A stretch of 50,713 nucleotides of DNA, taken from NCBI GenBank assembly GCA_963615055.1, contig CAVEFO010000007.1, forward strand, positions 1-50,713. Reading direction: 5' to 3'. Position numbers and translations under genes: made by a program. Of the stretch, positions 1-8,117 are shown piece by piece (the stretch's first letter is position 1; each line of letters starts with the position of its first letter). Source of the DNA: UBA1822 sp963615055. Its GTDB lineage: Bacteria > Bacillota > Negativicutes > Veillonellales > Dialisteraceae. The notes beneath the pieces are model-generated. The model was not told where the DNA came from, did not search any database, and saw nothing but the letters and a program-made list of their open reading frames with translations.

Positions 1-39
1 CGTGGGAGTTTTTGAAAAAGACTGAAGACGATGATAAAA

Positions 40-104
40 AATCCCGTTTCCCTTACAAATGGACGAAAAATAAGGGAAACGGGATTTTTGTGTGGGGATT
101 TTTT
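40..104. repeat. Left copy of duplicated terminator hairpin (direct repeat)
   Basis: This ~65-nt segment recurs at 5488-5551 with three substitutions and a one-base difference in the final T run. It contains perfect inverted arms (TCCCGTTTCCCTTA at 42-55 and its complement at 71-84), followed by a T run. An A run (36-41) precedes the left arm, so this copy could terminate in both directions. The two copies bracket the four-gene cassette. The duplication is seen directly; its origin by insertion is inferred. Confidence 0.85.
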
Positions 105-113
105 GAAACAGGA

Positions 114-144
114 AAGGTGCGGGAGAGACTTCGCACTTTTTTTT
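114..144 (+). terminator. Hairpin with T run in the leader of the cassette
   Basis: AAGGTGCG (114-121) pairs with CGCACTTT (132-139), with one G-T pair, and runs into an eight-T tract (137-144). This is a rho-independent terminator shape only ~80 nt upstream of the first cassette gene. It could insulate the cassette or act as an attenuator in its leader. No clear promoter could be placed between it and the gene. Confidence 0.5.
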
Positions 145-222
145 CCGTGACGTTCGGGTGGAAAAGTTTTATTATTTTGGTATCGGAGGAAAGTTTGGAA
201 GTTTTCTGAGGAGGTCAGGGAA

Positions 223-1482
223 ATGGAATTTACGGATGTGATTGAGGTTGGGGAAATTTTAAGGGATGAGGAAAATCTGGATGCTTTTCTCTCAACAATG
301 GGAAAGGAATTCCGGGTTTTGCAGGGGTATTTGGGGTGTTATGCACGCTTTGCGCTGGGGAACGTGGAATATAATTTGCATTTGTTGCAAGATGAAGATA
401 GAAACTATCAAATCATCGGGATAGATTCTCATGCTATGGGGAATTGTATTTGGCACGTCCTTTTTGCGGGCGCGCATTTTCTCGGGGAGGAGGAAGGAGA
501 GGAGAATGAGGAAGATGTCTTGTCAAAATGCGTTTTTTGTACGTCTTTTGATGAAAGAGATGGAAGCTGCGTGCCGGTGACGCTTGTCCATGTGGATGTC
601 TTGCCTTGTTATGAACCCGGGGAGCCGGTCGCCATGCAAGTGGCGGCATTTCCCAATAAAATCAATTATTATCCGGATGAAGAAACTTGTGATCGGGCGA
701 CTATGGTGGAGAATGCGGATGGGTTGAAATTTGTTTTCGGAAATGGTCGTATGCTGACGTTGTACGGAATTGATGCGTTGGTAAAAGGGACAGTGAAATC
801 GGTTGAGCACCACGAGACGGTAACTTTTATCAAAGGGAAACCGGAAAAAAAGACGTATTGCTATGTCGTGGTCGATACGCAATTCGGCCCGCTTCCGCTA
901 TGTCATTCCGAAGAAAAGGTCCCGGAGGAGGAACGCCAATGGATCCGAAAGGGGGCTTGCCTCATGACGAATTGTGTCATTTCCGGCGACGTGGCAATTG
1001 GAGAGTATCACGACGGGGCGGTGTACGACGAAATTCATGATTTGAAACTGATTCGGCAGTGTTTTCTCAGGAAAGATTTTGCAAGAGCGGCGCATGTATT
1101 TGCTGATGAGGAAGTTTGTGTTTCCGTAGATTTCAGACAAAGTGTGGGGTCTGGGAGCGAAATACAAGAAAAATTGCAGAGGCTTGTGAGTGCGCTTCCG
1201 AAAGAGAAGAAAATTACAAATCGAAGTCGAATCGTCCGGATTGAAGATTATATCGGGGAAAAGAAAGCGTGCAGAAACTATATCGGGCATTTGGCGGTGG
1301 TGTTTTTTAATAAGGAAGGGGTGAGTGATTTTTTGGTGGTCGAAACGAATAAAGCGGGCAAGGTATCGAAAATTTATTCGACACGCGATCAAGGCTTCCG
1401 GGTGTCGCCGATTGATTTTGTGAAAGCGGAAGATCTTTTGGTATTGCAGCCGATTCTTTCGGAGAAGAATGAAGAAAGATAA
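223..1482 (+). CDS. Unrecognised 419-residue protein, first gene of the cassette
   Basis: I do not recognise the family. The start is supported by GAGGAGG at 208-214, 8 nt before the ATG. The protein has no signal peptide or membrane segment, so it is probably cytosolic. It is acidic in places (an EEEGEENEED run near residue 90) and has about ten cysteines. A strand-rich stretch near residues 185-265 looks OB-like by eye only (inference). Composition is AT-rich compared with the core genes from 8465 onward. The gene is followed by a 149-nt gap holding a possible internal promoter, then the ATPase gene on the same strand. A role as sensor or effector of the ATPase module is possible, but no catalytic motif is visible. 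Confidence 0.8.
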   Translation: MEFTDVIEVGEILRDEENLDAFLSTMGKEFRVLQGYLGCYARFALGNVEYNLHLLQDEDRNYQIIGIDSHAMGNCIWHVLFAGAHFLGEEEGEENEEDVLSKCVFCTSFDERDGSCVPVTLVHVDVLPCYEPGEPVAMQVAAFPNKINYYPDEETCDRATMVENADGLKFVFGNGRMLTLYGIDALVKGTVKSVEHHETVTFIKGKPEKKTYCYVVVDTQFGPLPLCHSEEKVPEEERQWIRKGACLMTNCVISGDVAIGEYHDGAVYDEIHDLKLIRQCFLRKDFARAAHVFADEEVCVSVDFRQSVGSGSEIQEKLQRLVSALPKEKKITNRSRIVRIEDYIGEKKACRNYIGHLAVVFFNKEGVSDFLVVETNKAGKVSKIYSTRDQGFRVSPIDFVKAEDLLVLQPILSEKNEER

Positions 1483-1577
1483 GCACGGAAAGGAAGCAAG
1501 TTTTATGGGTGGGGTTGGAATTGTGATCACGTCTTGGAGGGATGAGTGGTAGGAAATCCTCTGAAGGATGCTATTTG

Positions 1578-1594
1578 TGCTACAATAATTGTAG
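1578..1594 (+). promoter_or_regulatory. Extended -10 promoter overlapped by a perfect palindrome
   Basis: TGCTACAAT (1578-1586) is a good extended -10 element with no convincing -35. The perfect inverted repeat CTACAATAATTGTAG (1580-1594, 7+1+7) covers the -10. This placement suits an operator that blocks polymerase. It lies 37 nt upstream of the ATPase start, so the three downstream genes could have their own controlled promoter. The repressor is unknown. Confidence 0.45.
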
Positions 1595-1631
1595 AAAAGT
1601 TGAGTCGGATTTTTGTAGGGAGGGAAAGATA

Positions 1632-3554
1632 ATGCAGTGGAATTTTCCGGAAGGTCAAGGGGCGCCTCTGAGAGGAATTTCTGATTCGGGGATGGAAAAT
1701 TTTAATGGAAACGAGTTGGAATCTTTAGTTAGGGAAAATTGTCAAAATTCGTTGGATGCCGCCTTGAATGAAGATAATCCTAATGTTTTGGTGGAGTTTG
1801 AAAGGCATGATTTGCCAAACGATGAAATTCCCGGGAGGAAGGAATTTTTAGACGTATTGATAAAATGTAAAGAGTCGTGGGGGAATAATACTGAAAAGGC
1901 AAAGGGGTTTTTCGAGGAAGCCTTGCGTAAGGGAAAAGAGAAAATTGGGTTTGTGATGCGAGTCAGCGATTATAATACGACTGGCTTATCCAATCCGTAT
2001 GTACGAGAGTCGGAGATGGAGAATTTTGGAGAATGTGGCGGTTGGTATGCGTTAACCAAAATGGAAGGCGCCGCCAATAAACAAGGGGATAAAGCGGGCG
2101 CTTATGGTATAGGGAAAAATGCATCATTTTGTAATTCTTATTATAGAATGGTGTTTTACAGAACATTCAATCAAGCCAACGAAAAGGCTTCGCAGGGGAT
2201 AAGTAAGCTGGTTTCTCATAAAAATGGGTCAAAAAGAGCAAATGGGGTGGGATTTTTTGGCAATCCGAATGAGAATACACCGGTGGAAAGTATAGATGTG
2301 TTGGAGAAAATGAATCAGCGGGTGCAGACGGGTACGGATGTATTCGTTTTTGGATTCAAAAATAATGAAGATTGGGAAAACAGAGTCGCTGTAGCTGTTT
2401 TGGAGAATTTTCTGGTGTCAATATATAGGGGACAACTGCGTGTAAAAGTGCAGGATAGAGAGATCAATGCAGATACATTGGGAGCGAATGTAGAAAGACT
2501 TCGGAAAAACCTAAAAAATGGGACATATGGTCATTATTTGTGTTTGGAGGAATCGGAAGCGGTAAAGCGGTATTCGAGAGATTTTCATGGAATGGGAACG
2601 TTGGAGCTGCGAATTTTAGTAGGCTCGGCGGCAGATAAGTTTGACCAGAAAGTTTTAATTGTGAGAAAGGCTGGGATGAAATTATTTCGACTTGAAAAAA
2701 TTTCGCGAGTATTTCCTTTTACGGGGATATTAGAACTTAAAGGAGAGGAACTTAATCGTTATTTTAGATCGATGGAAACGGTCGCGCATGACAAGTGGGA
2801 ACCGGAGCGGCATCCAGATCCTAAGGAGGCAAAGAAATATTATAAAGAAATCAAGGAGTGGATTCGGGAAAAGGTGACATCTTTGGCAGCGCATAGCAGT
2901 GAGGATGAGACTGCGGTAGAAGGGTTGAGCGATGTGTTATCCTTGGTGCCGCAAAGGCCTGCAATCGGCGTGTCTGACAATATACGTGAAAGTTTGAATG
3001 ACTGTATCGAAAACATTACGATTATCAAGCGCGGTCCAAAGGTTTTACAAAAAGGTGTTTTTTACGGAAAAGGAAATGAAGGGAGAGCGAAAGCCACGAG
3101 TACAAGAGGAACGTTGGGACCGGATGGGGAACCGGGGATGAGAACCTTGAAAGGAAATCAAAAACGGAAAAAGCTGGATTCACATAGAGGAGTACCGGAT
3201 CCGGAGGGGAAGGATATCGTGTTTCAGATGAGGGCAGGAGGGCAATCGCGCGCGCCGCTGAAGCGCGTCCGTATTATCAAGAAAAACGCAGGAATGTATG
3301 CGGTTTACTTTGAAGTTCCGCATGATATAGATTACGGAAGAATGGAGCTCGTAACCGTCGGAGAAAATGGAAAGTCGGGTCAAATTCGCATAAAGGAAGT
3401 AGAATCTTTTGGGGGATGTAAGCGTGCGTGGTTGAGTGGCGGATCCATAGAAATGGAAAGTGTACTGGCTACATGTAGGGTTAAAGTTGTCGTAAAACTG
3501 GCAGACACAAGAGATTATGCCATGGAGGTGAATGTATATGAACGTAACAAATAG
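1632..3554 (+). CDS. GHKL (MORC/HSP90-like) ATPase
   Basis: A 640-residue predicted ATPase with an N-terminal Bergerat fold. The N-box is ENCQNSLDA (E35, N39, D42). The G1 box is SDYNTTGL (D112, G117). The G2 glycine lid is GAYGIGK (155-161). In GHKL proteins these bind ATP-Mg and drive dimer closure. Residues ~250-440 look like a transducer region. The C-terminal ~200 residues are basic and glycine-rich around 480-560, then end in a possible beta domain. The start at 1632 is preferred over an in-frame ATG at 1542, because GGGAGGG lies at 1618-1624 and the palindromic promoter lies between the two ATGs. Its stop overlaps the next gene. The absence of a kinase, mutL or gyrB context and the association with two uncharacterised proteins suggest a conflict-system ATPase. 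That role is inference. Confidence 0.8.
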   Translation: MQWNFPEGQGAPLRGISDSGMENFNGNELESLVRENCQNSLDAALNEDNPNVLVEFERHDLPNDEIPGRKEFLDVLIKCKESWGNNTEKAKGFFEEALRKGKEKIGFVMRVSDYNTTGLSNPYVRESEMENFGECGGWYALTKMEGAANKQGDKAGAYGIGKNASFCNSYYRMVFYRTFNQANEKASQGISKLVSHKNGSKRANGVGFFGNPNENTPVESIDVLEKMNQRVQTGTDVFVFGFKNNEDWENRVAVAVLENFLVSIYRGQLRVKVQDREINADTLGANVERLRKNLKNGTYGHYLCLEESEAVKRYSRDFHGMGTLELRILVGSAADKFDQKVLIVRKAGMKLFRLEKISRVFPFTGILELKGEELNRYFRSMETVAHDKWEPERHPDPKEAKKYYKEIKEWIREKVTSLAAHSSEDETAVEGLSDVLSLVPQRPAIGVSDNIRESLNDCIENITIIKRGPKVLQKGVFYGKGNEGRAKATSTRGTLGPDGEPGMRTLKGNQKRKKLDSHRGVPDPEGKDIVFQMRAGGQSRAPLKRVRIIKKNAGMYAVYFEVPHDIDYGRMELVTVGENGKSGQIRIKEVESFGGCKRAWLSGGSIEMESVLATCRVKVVVKLADTRDYAMEVNVYERNK

Positions 3555-4413
3555 ATTGTTTGCCTATCCGGTTCTCAGTGATGAAAAAGATGACTATAAA
3601 CAATCTGTTTTTCATGTCGAATATAGGCAGAATAAAGGTGTCAATGATTTACAGCTTTGTTTTGATATTGATATGAATTGCAAAGAATTACAGGATATGA
3701 TTCTAAGCGGGCAAGCGGAGTATGTTGTTCACTTGGAGTGTAAGACGACGGCGTATAGGAAGGTGCTACATTCGATGTCGCCTCAAATAAAGCATGAAGT
3801 CCCGTTTGGTCGGATAAATGGCACATTGGAGGCAGTGGCGTTTGTGGTTTTGAAAAAACATGTAAAAACGTTTTCTTGTACGGATTGGGTAGAAGATTTT
3901 ACAGGGATGACTTTTGATTTGTCGCAAGGATCGATACTGGCTTACCAGAATCTGGATAGCTTGGATATGTCAAAGGAGTATGAGGAGTTTTCAAATGCGG
4001 AATCGATATTTTCCATTTATAAGCGACTGACAGATGAAGATAAACCGGCGGAAATAGATTTGGAGGCTTCGAAAATCCGAATTGGACTCGGAAAGCAGGA
4101 TTATGAAATGTATTCAGCTTACTCGGGGGGTATGGAATTGCAGTCTGTGCTTCATGCGATGCTGATTTTTCCTGCATTGGTATATATGTTTGAAGCGCTT
4201 AAACAGGACGACGGCGAAGAGGGCATGTACCGGGGGAGAGAGTGGTTTATGGCTTTGGAACAATCCTATAAGAGTAGAGGGGTTAATTTTTTGGAAGAAG
4301 TACATAATGACGAGAAAACATCCTATGAACTTGCTCAAGAGGCCATGGAGCTCCCTTTAAGTAAAGCGATGAAGCAGATTTCAGTGTTTTTCAGAGAGAC
4401 AGAGGAGGATTAG
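3538..4413 (+). CDS. Uncharacterised cassette protein, third gene
   Basis: A 291-residue protein of no family I can name. The start at 3538 is favoured because GGAGG (3524-3528) is 9 nt upstream. An ATG at 3532 is in frame but only 3 nt from that site. The gene overlaps the end of the ATPase gene by 17 nt, so translational coupling is likely. No signal peptide or transmembrane helix is seen. Notable segments are FAYPVLSDEKDDY near the start, an HLECKTTAYRK segment near residue 70, and a hydrophobic helix around FPALVYMFEAL near residue 220. I have the impression of a widespread family that travels with GHKL ATPases, but this is memory, not a search. Confidence 0.8.
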   Translation: MNVTNRLFAYPVLSDEKDDYKQSVFHVEYRQNKGVNDLQLCFDIDMNCKELQDMILSGQAEYVVHLECKTTAYRKVLHSMSPQIKHEVPFGRINGTLEAVAFVVLKKHVKTFSCTDWVEDFTGMTFDLSQGSILAYQNLDSLDMSKEYEEFSNAESIFSIYKRLTDEDKPAEIDLEASKIRIGLGKQDYEMYSAYSGGMELQSVLHAMLIFPALVYMFEALKQDDGEEGMYRGREWFMALEQSYKSRGVNFLEEVHNDEKTSYELAQEAMELPLSKAMKQISVFFRETEED

Positions 4414-4415
4414 TA

Positions 4416-5459
4416 ATGAAATTGTACTTGATGAGGCGAGAAGCATTAGAAACACTCAAAAAGAATTTGCCGAACGTATGCGGGTATTACTATACCCAGA
4501 AATCAAATAAATGGATAGAGGATGTTTGTGGTGAAAATCCTTTTGTTGAATTTAAGGATGTACCGGAATTTACTTTGTCCAATTTGGATGTGGGTTTAAC
4601 TTCAGGGGAGATTGATCTCCAGAATTGTAAAATTTTGTATGAAAAGTTAATGTTTCTCAGTGAGTCACAAGCAAGCGATGAACGGCTGTGGGCTGGACTT
4701 TCGCATACGGTATTTTACGAATATATGAGAAAAAGATGGGGGTATGGATACGGGGCAAAACCAAAGAGTGCGGAGAAAGAAGCCGGAGTGATTCAGACGC
4801 GTTTTTTCTATAAAAATGCAGGAAGAGGCGGTTTTTATAGAAATACGTTGTCAAAATGTTGGTGGGTAGGGCATAACACATATAAATTGAATAATAGGGG
4901 AAATCCATTTGAGAGTTTGGATGTTATCGGGAGCAACGATCTAAACTCCAAGATAACGGAGTTTTTCCGGAATTTCAGTTTTTCGTCTAATCCGGATGTG
5001 ATGGATGCTATTATTAATGCTTTGCGAAAGCTTAGGGACGAGGGTAAATCCTTATCTGTAAGAAACCATATTCGTCCGGCAATGTCGTATTTAAATGCTG
5101 TCGGTGGTTCTGTTGTCATTGATTGCTTGTCGAAAGAGGAGATCACCAATATTTTTTCTGACGCCATTGACGCAATTTTGCAAGGAGATACCCCCTCTTT
5201 GAATTTTGTGAGTGGGCTAGAAGAGGATATTGACGCGGAAGATGATGAAGGGGCTACGGAAAGCGGAGCAGAAGTTGCAGATGTCGTATTGGGATGTACC
5301 GTTGTCATACGAAATGGAAAGGGTGAGATAAAGTCGTATCAATATAAACAGATAAACGGGAAGTTACCGGAAATACCCAAGGCGTTTACAGGGCACAAGG
5401 AAGGGGATATCGTCGAAATAGCTGGGGACTCATGGAAAATTGAAGAAGTGAAATTCTAA
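4416..5459 (+). CDS. Uncharacterised cassette protein, DUF6339-like
   Basis: A 347-residue protein starting 2 nt after the previous stop, with GGAGG at 4404-4408. From memory the sequence resembles the family called DUF6339: an N-terminal YLMRREALETLKKNL segment and a middle block SDERLWAGLSHTVFYEYMR near residue 88. This assignment is tentative. A motif rich in aromatic and basic residues (RGGFYRN, KCWWVGH) follows near 135-155. The last ~80 residues, after an acidic linker (EEDIDAEDDEG), look like a small beta domain and could be a separate module. The function of the family is unknown to me. Its tight spacing with the ATPase and third gene says the three act together. Confidence 0.78.
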   Translation: MKLYLMRREALETLKKNLPNVCGYYYTQKSNKWIEDVCGENPFVEFKDVPEFTLSNLDVGLTSGEIDLQNCKILYEKLMFLSESQASDERLWAGLSHTVFYEYMRKRWGYGYGAKPKSAEKEAGVIQTRFFYKNAGRGGFYRNTLSKCWWVGHNTYKLNNRGNPFESLDVIGSNDLNSKITEFFRNFSFSSNPDVMDAIINALRKLRDEGKSLSVRNHIRPAMSYLNAVGGSVVIDCLSKEEITNIFSDAIDAILQGDTPSLNFVSGLEEDIDAEDDEGATESGAEVADVVLGCTVVIRNGKGEIKSYQYKQINGKLPEIPKAFTGHKEGDIVEIAGDSWKIEEVKF

Positions 5460-5487
5460 TACGGTGCGTAAAAAAACAGAAGAAAGC

Positions 5488-5551
5488 AATCCCGTTTCCC
5501 TTATAAACGGACGAAAAGTAAGGGAAACGGGATTTTTGTGTGGGGATTTTT
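5488..5551. terminator. Right copy of duplicated terminator hairpin
   Basis: Inverted arms (5490-5503 and 5519-5532) followed by a T run end the cassette transcript. The hairpin sits between two convergent genes, the cassette on plus and fic on minus. In this copy the left flank is GCAAT rather than an A run, so termination of the minus-strand fic transcript should be weaker here than at the copy at 40-104. Confidence 0.85.
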
Positions 5552-5554
5552 GGA

Positions 5555-6601
5555 TTATTTCACGCGGTGGTAGTGGGTGCTTTTGCCGATTCCTTCTTTT
5601 TGGAGGGTGCCTTCGGCGACGAGTTTGCGGAGGGCGCTTTCTGCGGCGCTGACGGAGAGGGACGGGCAGAGGGCGAGGATGTCTTGCTTCGTGAAATGTC
5701 CGATTTTTTGCGCGGCGGCTTGGCGGACAGTCTCCAGTGCGCTTTGTTTGGTTTCCACGAGGGAGAAGCGTTCGTCGAAATCTCTGTACGCGGAAAGAAT
5801 TGTCCCCAAAAGGTAGCGGATAAAGGGCGTCGGGTCGTCGGTTTCTTCGTGCCAGCCGATTTGGCTTTCGCCGAGGGCGGTGTAGTAGAGATCTTTGTTT
5901 TTGGCGATTTTGGCTTCGAGGGAAATGTATTTTCCGATGTAAAAACCGTTTTGATAGAGGAGCAGAGTGGTGAGGAGGCGGCTCATGCGGCCGTTTCCGT
6001 CATTAAAGGGATGAATGCACAGGAAATCGTGAATAAAAATAGGAATGAGAAGGAGCGGCTCGGCTTCTCCTCCTCCGATGGCGCGTCGGTATTCGTCGCA
6101 AATTTTTTCCAATGCGGTCGGTGTCTCGTAGGGGGCAAGCGGGGTGAAAAGGGTCTCGACGGTGCCGTCCGGATGGGTCGCGCTGATGTAATTTTGGACG
6201 TTTTTAAGCTTGCCGCCCATGGGATTGGCCATATGGCCGCATAAAATTTTGTGGAGTTGCAGAATGTAGTTAACGGAAACGGGAATGGCGTCGAAATTTT
6301 CGTGAATGAGGGCGAGGACGTCCCGATACCCGGCGATTTCTTGCTCGTCGCGGTTTTTGGGCGTCGTTTTTTCCAGCGCAATCTGCCGGAGCCGCGTCGC
6401 GGAGGTGAAGATCCCTTCGATGGCGTTTGAGGCTTCGGTACTTTGAATTTTGGCGATTTCGACTAATTTTTCGAGCTCTTTCGGTTTTTGGCGAAGGGAC
6501 AGATCTTGCTTGCCGGCTTCTTTGTAAATGGCGCCGACGGTGCGCAAGATGTCGGTGTCCCATTTTTGATTTTGAATGGTTTGGTATCGGAAATTTCTCA
6601 T
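5555..6601 (-). CDS. fic: Fic/Fido AMP-transferase, class II, with winged helix
   Basis: A 348-residue protein that probably transfers AMP from ATP to a hydroxyl on a target protein. The Fic motif HPFNDGNGRMSR (197-208) is intact: catalytic H197, metal ligand N200, and the anion-binding GNGR. An N-terminal inhibitory helix SNAIEG (58-63) fits the class II (S/T)xxxE(G/N) signature, with E62 as the blocking glutamate. The C-terminal ~60 residues (TKQDILALCPSLS onward) look like a winged helix, as in Fic proteins that may self-regulate transcription. A purine-rich AGGGGGAT ribosome site precedes the ATG. The gene is monocistronic and converges on the cassette. The target is unknown; such proteins can be stand-alone regulators or toxin-like. 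Confidence 0.92.
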   Translation of the reverse strand: MRNFRYQTIQNQKWDTDILRTVGAIYKEAGKQDLSLRQKPKELEKLVEIAKIQSTEASNAIEGIFTSATRLRQIALEKTTPKNRDEQEIAGYRDVLALIHENFDAIPVSVNYILQLHKILCGHMANPMGGKLKNVQNYISATHPDGTVETLFTPLAPYETPTALEKICDEYRRAIGGGEAEPLLLIPIFIHDFLCIHPFNDGNGRMSRLLTTLLLYQNGFYIGKYISLEAKIAKNKDLYYTALGESQIGWHEETDDPTPFIRYLLGTILSAYRDFDERFSLVETKQSALETVRQAAAQKIGHFTKQDILALCPSLSVSAAESALRKLVAEGTLQKEGIGKSTHYHRVK

Positions 6602-6684
6602 ACATATCCCCCTTTGCCCTTAAAATATACAGCAAAATAAGGGAAAAGGCAAATTATAAGGGAAAGTTTTTGTCATGCGTAGCA

Positions 6685-6726
6685 AAAAAGCACGGATTTT
6701 GCAATGTTTTTGTCATCCGTGCTTTT
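6685..6726 (-). terminator. Terminator of the HTH-like gene
   Basis: AAAAAGCACGGAT (6685-6697) and ATCCGTGCTTTTT (6714-6726) form a long stem. Read on the minus strand it is followed by T residues just past the stop at 6739. The T-rich right side would also work on the plus strand. It separates this operon from fic. Confidence 0.75.
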
Positions 6727-6738
6727 TGTTTGTCATTT

Positions 6739-7602
6739 TTAGAGGAAACGGGAAACGAAAGTGCGCCAGGCCTTTGGATCCGGGGTGCCGAAGAGGGTTT
6801 CGAGGGCAGCGCGGGGGATGAGGCGGTGGCGGCCGGCTTGGCGGCTTTCGTCTTCCGAAAGGCGTGCGGCGCGGTGGCCGGCTCCGGCAGCGGCGCTTCG
6901 GATTTCTTCGGAGGGACGGCCCCAGATCGGCGCGGCTTCAGGCGGGGTGAAGACGAGAAGAAGGGGGAGGATGTCTCGGTCCGATTGTTCGGGGAAGGAG
7001 ATGTCCATGGCGTTTCCGTTTTTCTTGCCGGGAAAATTTTCTTGTATGGGTTTTTCTGCCACGGCAAAATTTTTCGTCCTGTTTGCCATCGCCTTGACGG
7101 CGGAGCGGAGGTAGAGCGCCGTTTGGCCGGAGGGTTTGCAGATTTTTGTAGAGAGGCCGCCGGTCTCTCTTCGTTTTTTGAGTTCTTTTTCCGGCACGCC
7201 CCAATCATCCGCGGCTTCTTTTTCAGTGAGGACGGCGGTCAAAAGATCGGGAAATGCGAGGGGCTTCCACGCTACGTCGGCGGTCAAGGTCTCCCATGTC
7301 GTTTTATCGCAGATGAGGAGGCCGGCCGGGTCCTCTCCACTAATGAGGCGGCCGGGGAGGCGGCGCCACGCGAAAAAGTTCCGGGCAGCGGTCGCGGTGA
7401 CGGCATCGTCTTCGGTCGTCGCGACGGGGATGCCAGAAATTTCCGTTTTGATAGCTTGCGCCGGACGGGGAAGCGTCGGGGAGAGGTACAGATTTCCGCC
7501 GGAGACGGTCACGGCGTGGGGCGGCCGTTTCCCTAAAAGCCACGCGGCGTACGTCTCCTCTGCCTCTTCGCGGGAGAGGCCGGCGGCGAAAATGCGGCTC
7601 AT
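6739..7602 (-). CDS. HTH-like protein with two degenerate repeated units
   Basis: A 287-residue protein with two related units: residues 125-172 (LTEKEAADDWGVPEKEL ... CKPSG ... LRSAVKAM) and 218-272 (TPPEAAPIWGRPSEEI ... HRLIPRAALETLFG). Each resembles a Firmicute HTH module of the form EAAxxWG ... IR ... CRKSG ... LIxREAMxxxYG, known to me only as an uncharacterised DNA-binding module. The cysteine and glycine core of the second unit is eroded. The start ATG overlaps the stop of the upstream nitroreductase by one base (TGATG), so the two are translationally coupled. A DNA-binding or adaptor role is inferred; no enzyme motif is visible. Confidence 0.72.
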   Translation of the reverse strand: MSRIFAAGLSREEAEETYAAWLLGKRPPHAVTVSGGNLYLSPTLPRPAQAIKTEISGIPVATTEDDAVTATAARNFFAWRRLPGRLISGEDPAGLLICDKTTWETLTADVAWKPLAFPDLLTAVLTEKEAADDWGVPEKELKKRRETGGLSTKICKPSGQTALYLRSAVKAMANRTKNFAVAEKPIQENFPGKKNGNAMDISFPEQSDRDILPLLLVFTPPEAAPIWGRPSEEIRSAAAGAGHRAARLSEDESRQAGRHRLIPRAALETLFGTPDPKAWRTFVSRFL

Positions 7603-8117
7603 CAGAGGATGCGCACGGTGGCGTCGAGCGGCTTTTTATGCGTGTGCTGCGGGGCCGGTCTCGCAGCACACGCGCGGTAGCCGAGCGGCAGGAAGAGGAC
7701 GACTTTTTCGTTTTTCGGAAGATTGAAAAGTTCTTCGGCTTTCGCATTGGAGAAACGGTTGATCCAGATGCTGTCCACGCCGATATCAGCGGCTGCCAGC
7801 ATCATGTGGGTCGCGACGATGCTGACGTCTTCCACGCCGGAGTGAATGCCGGGATCGAGTTCGCTTTTCCATTCTTCGTCGGTATCGTAGGCGAGGAGCA
7901 GGGCGATCGGCGCGCCGTAGCGGCACGGGGTGAGCGCGTCCATCTTCGCAAGCGCTTCGGGCGATTTCAGGATATAAATCCGCTGGGGCTGGAAATTTTT
8001 CGCCGTCGGGGCGAGATTTCCCGCTTCCAAAATTTGCTGCAATTTTTCGTCTTCGAGCGGGCGATCGGAGAATTGGCGCACGGCGAAACGGGCCCGGCAA
8101 AGTTCCATGAAATTCAT
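7602..8117 (-). CDS. Small nitroreductase-family protein
   Basis: A 171-residue FMN-dependent nitroreductase-fold protein. The N-terminus has the family pattern RFAVRQFSDRPL, followed by a helix leading to LAPTAKNFQPQRIYIL, which lines the flavin pocket. The middle segment (MMLAAADIGVDSIWI) is typical, and a C-terminal LPLGY strand is present. It is short, as in the single-domain group. Substrates cannot be read from sequence; such enzymes reduce nitroaromatics, quinones or flavin using NAD(P)H. AAGGAGG precedes the ATG. It is the first gene of a two-gene minus-strand unit with the HTH-like protein. Confidence 0.88.
   Translation of the reverse strand: MNFMELCRARFAVRQFSDRPLEDEKLQQILEAGNLAPTAKNFQPQRIYILKSPEALAKMDALTPCRYGAPIALLLAYDTDEEWKSELDPGIHSGVEDVSIVATHMMLAAADIGVDSIWINRFSNAKAEELFNLPKNEKVVLFLPLGYRACAARPAPQHTHKKPLDATVRIL

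Noticed and set aside
12..209. 65-residue plus-strand frame at the window start
   Set aside because: It reads straight through two terminator hairpins and has no ribosome site.
1542..1631. N-terminal extension of the ATPase
   Set aside because: The added residues include the promoter and palindrome region. The ATG at 1632 has a much better ribosome site.
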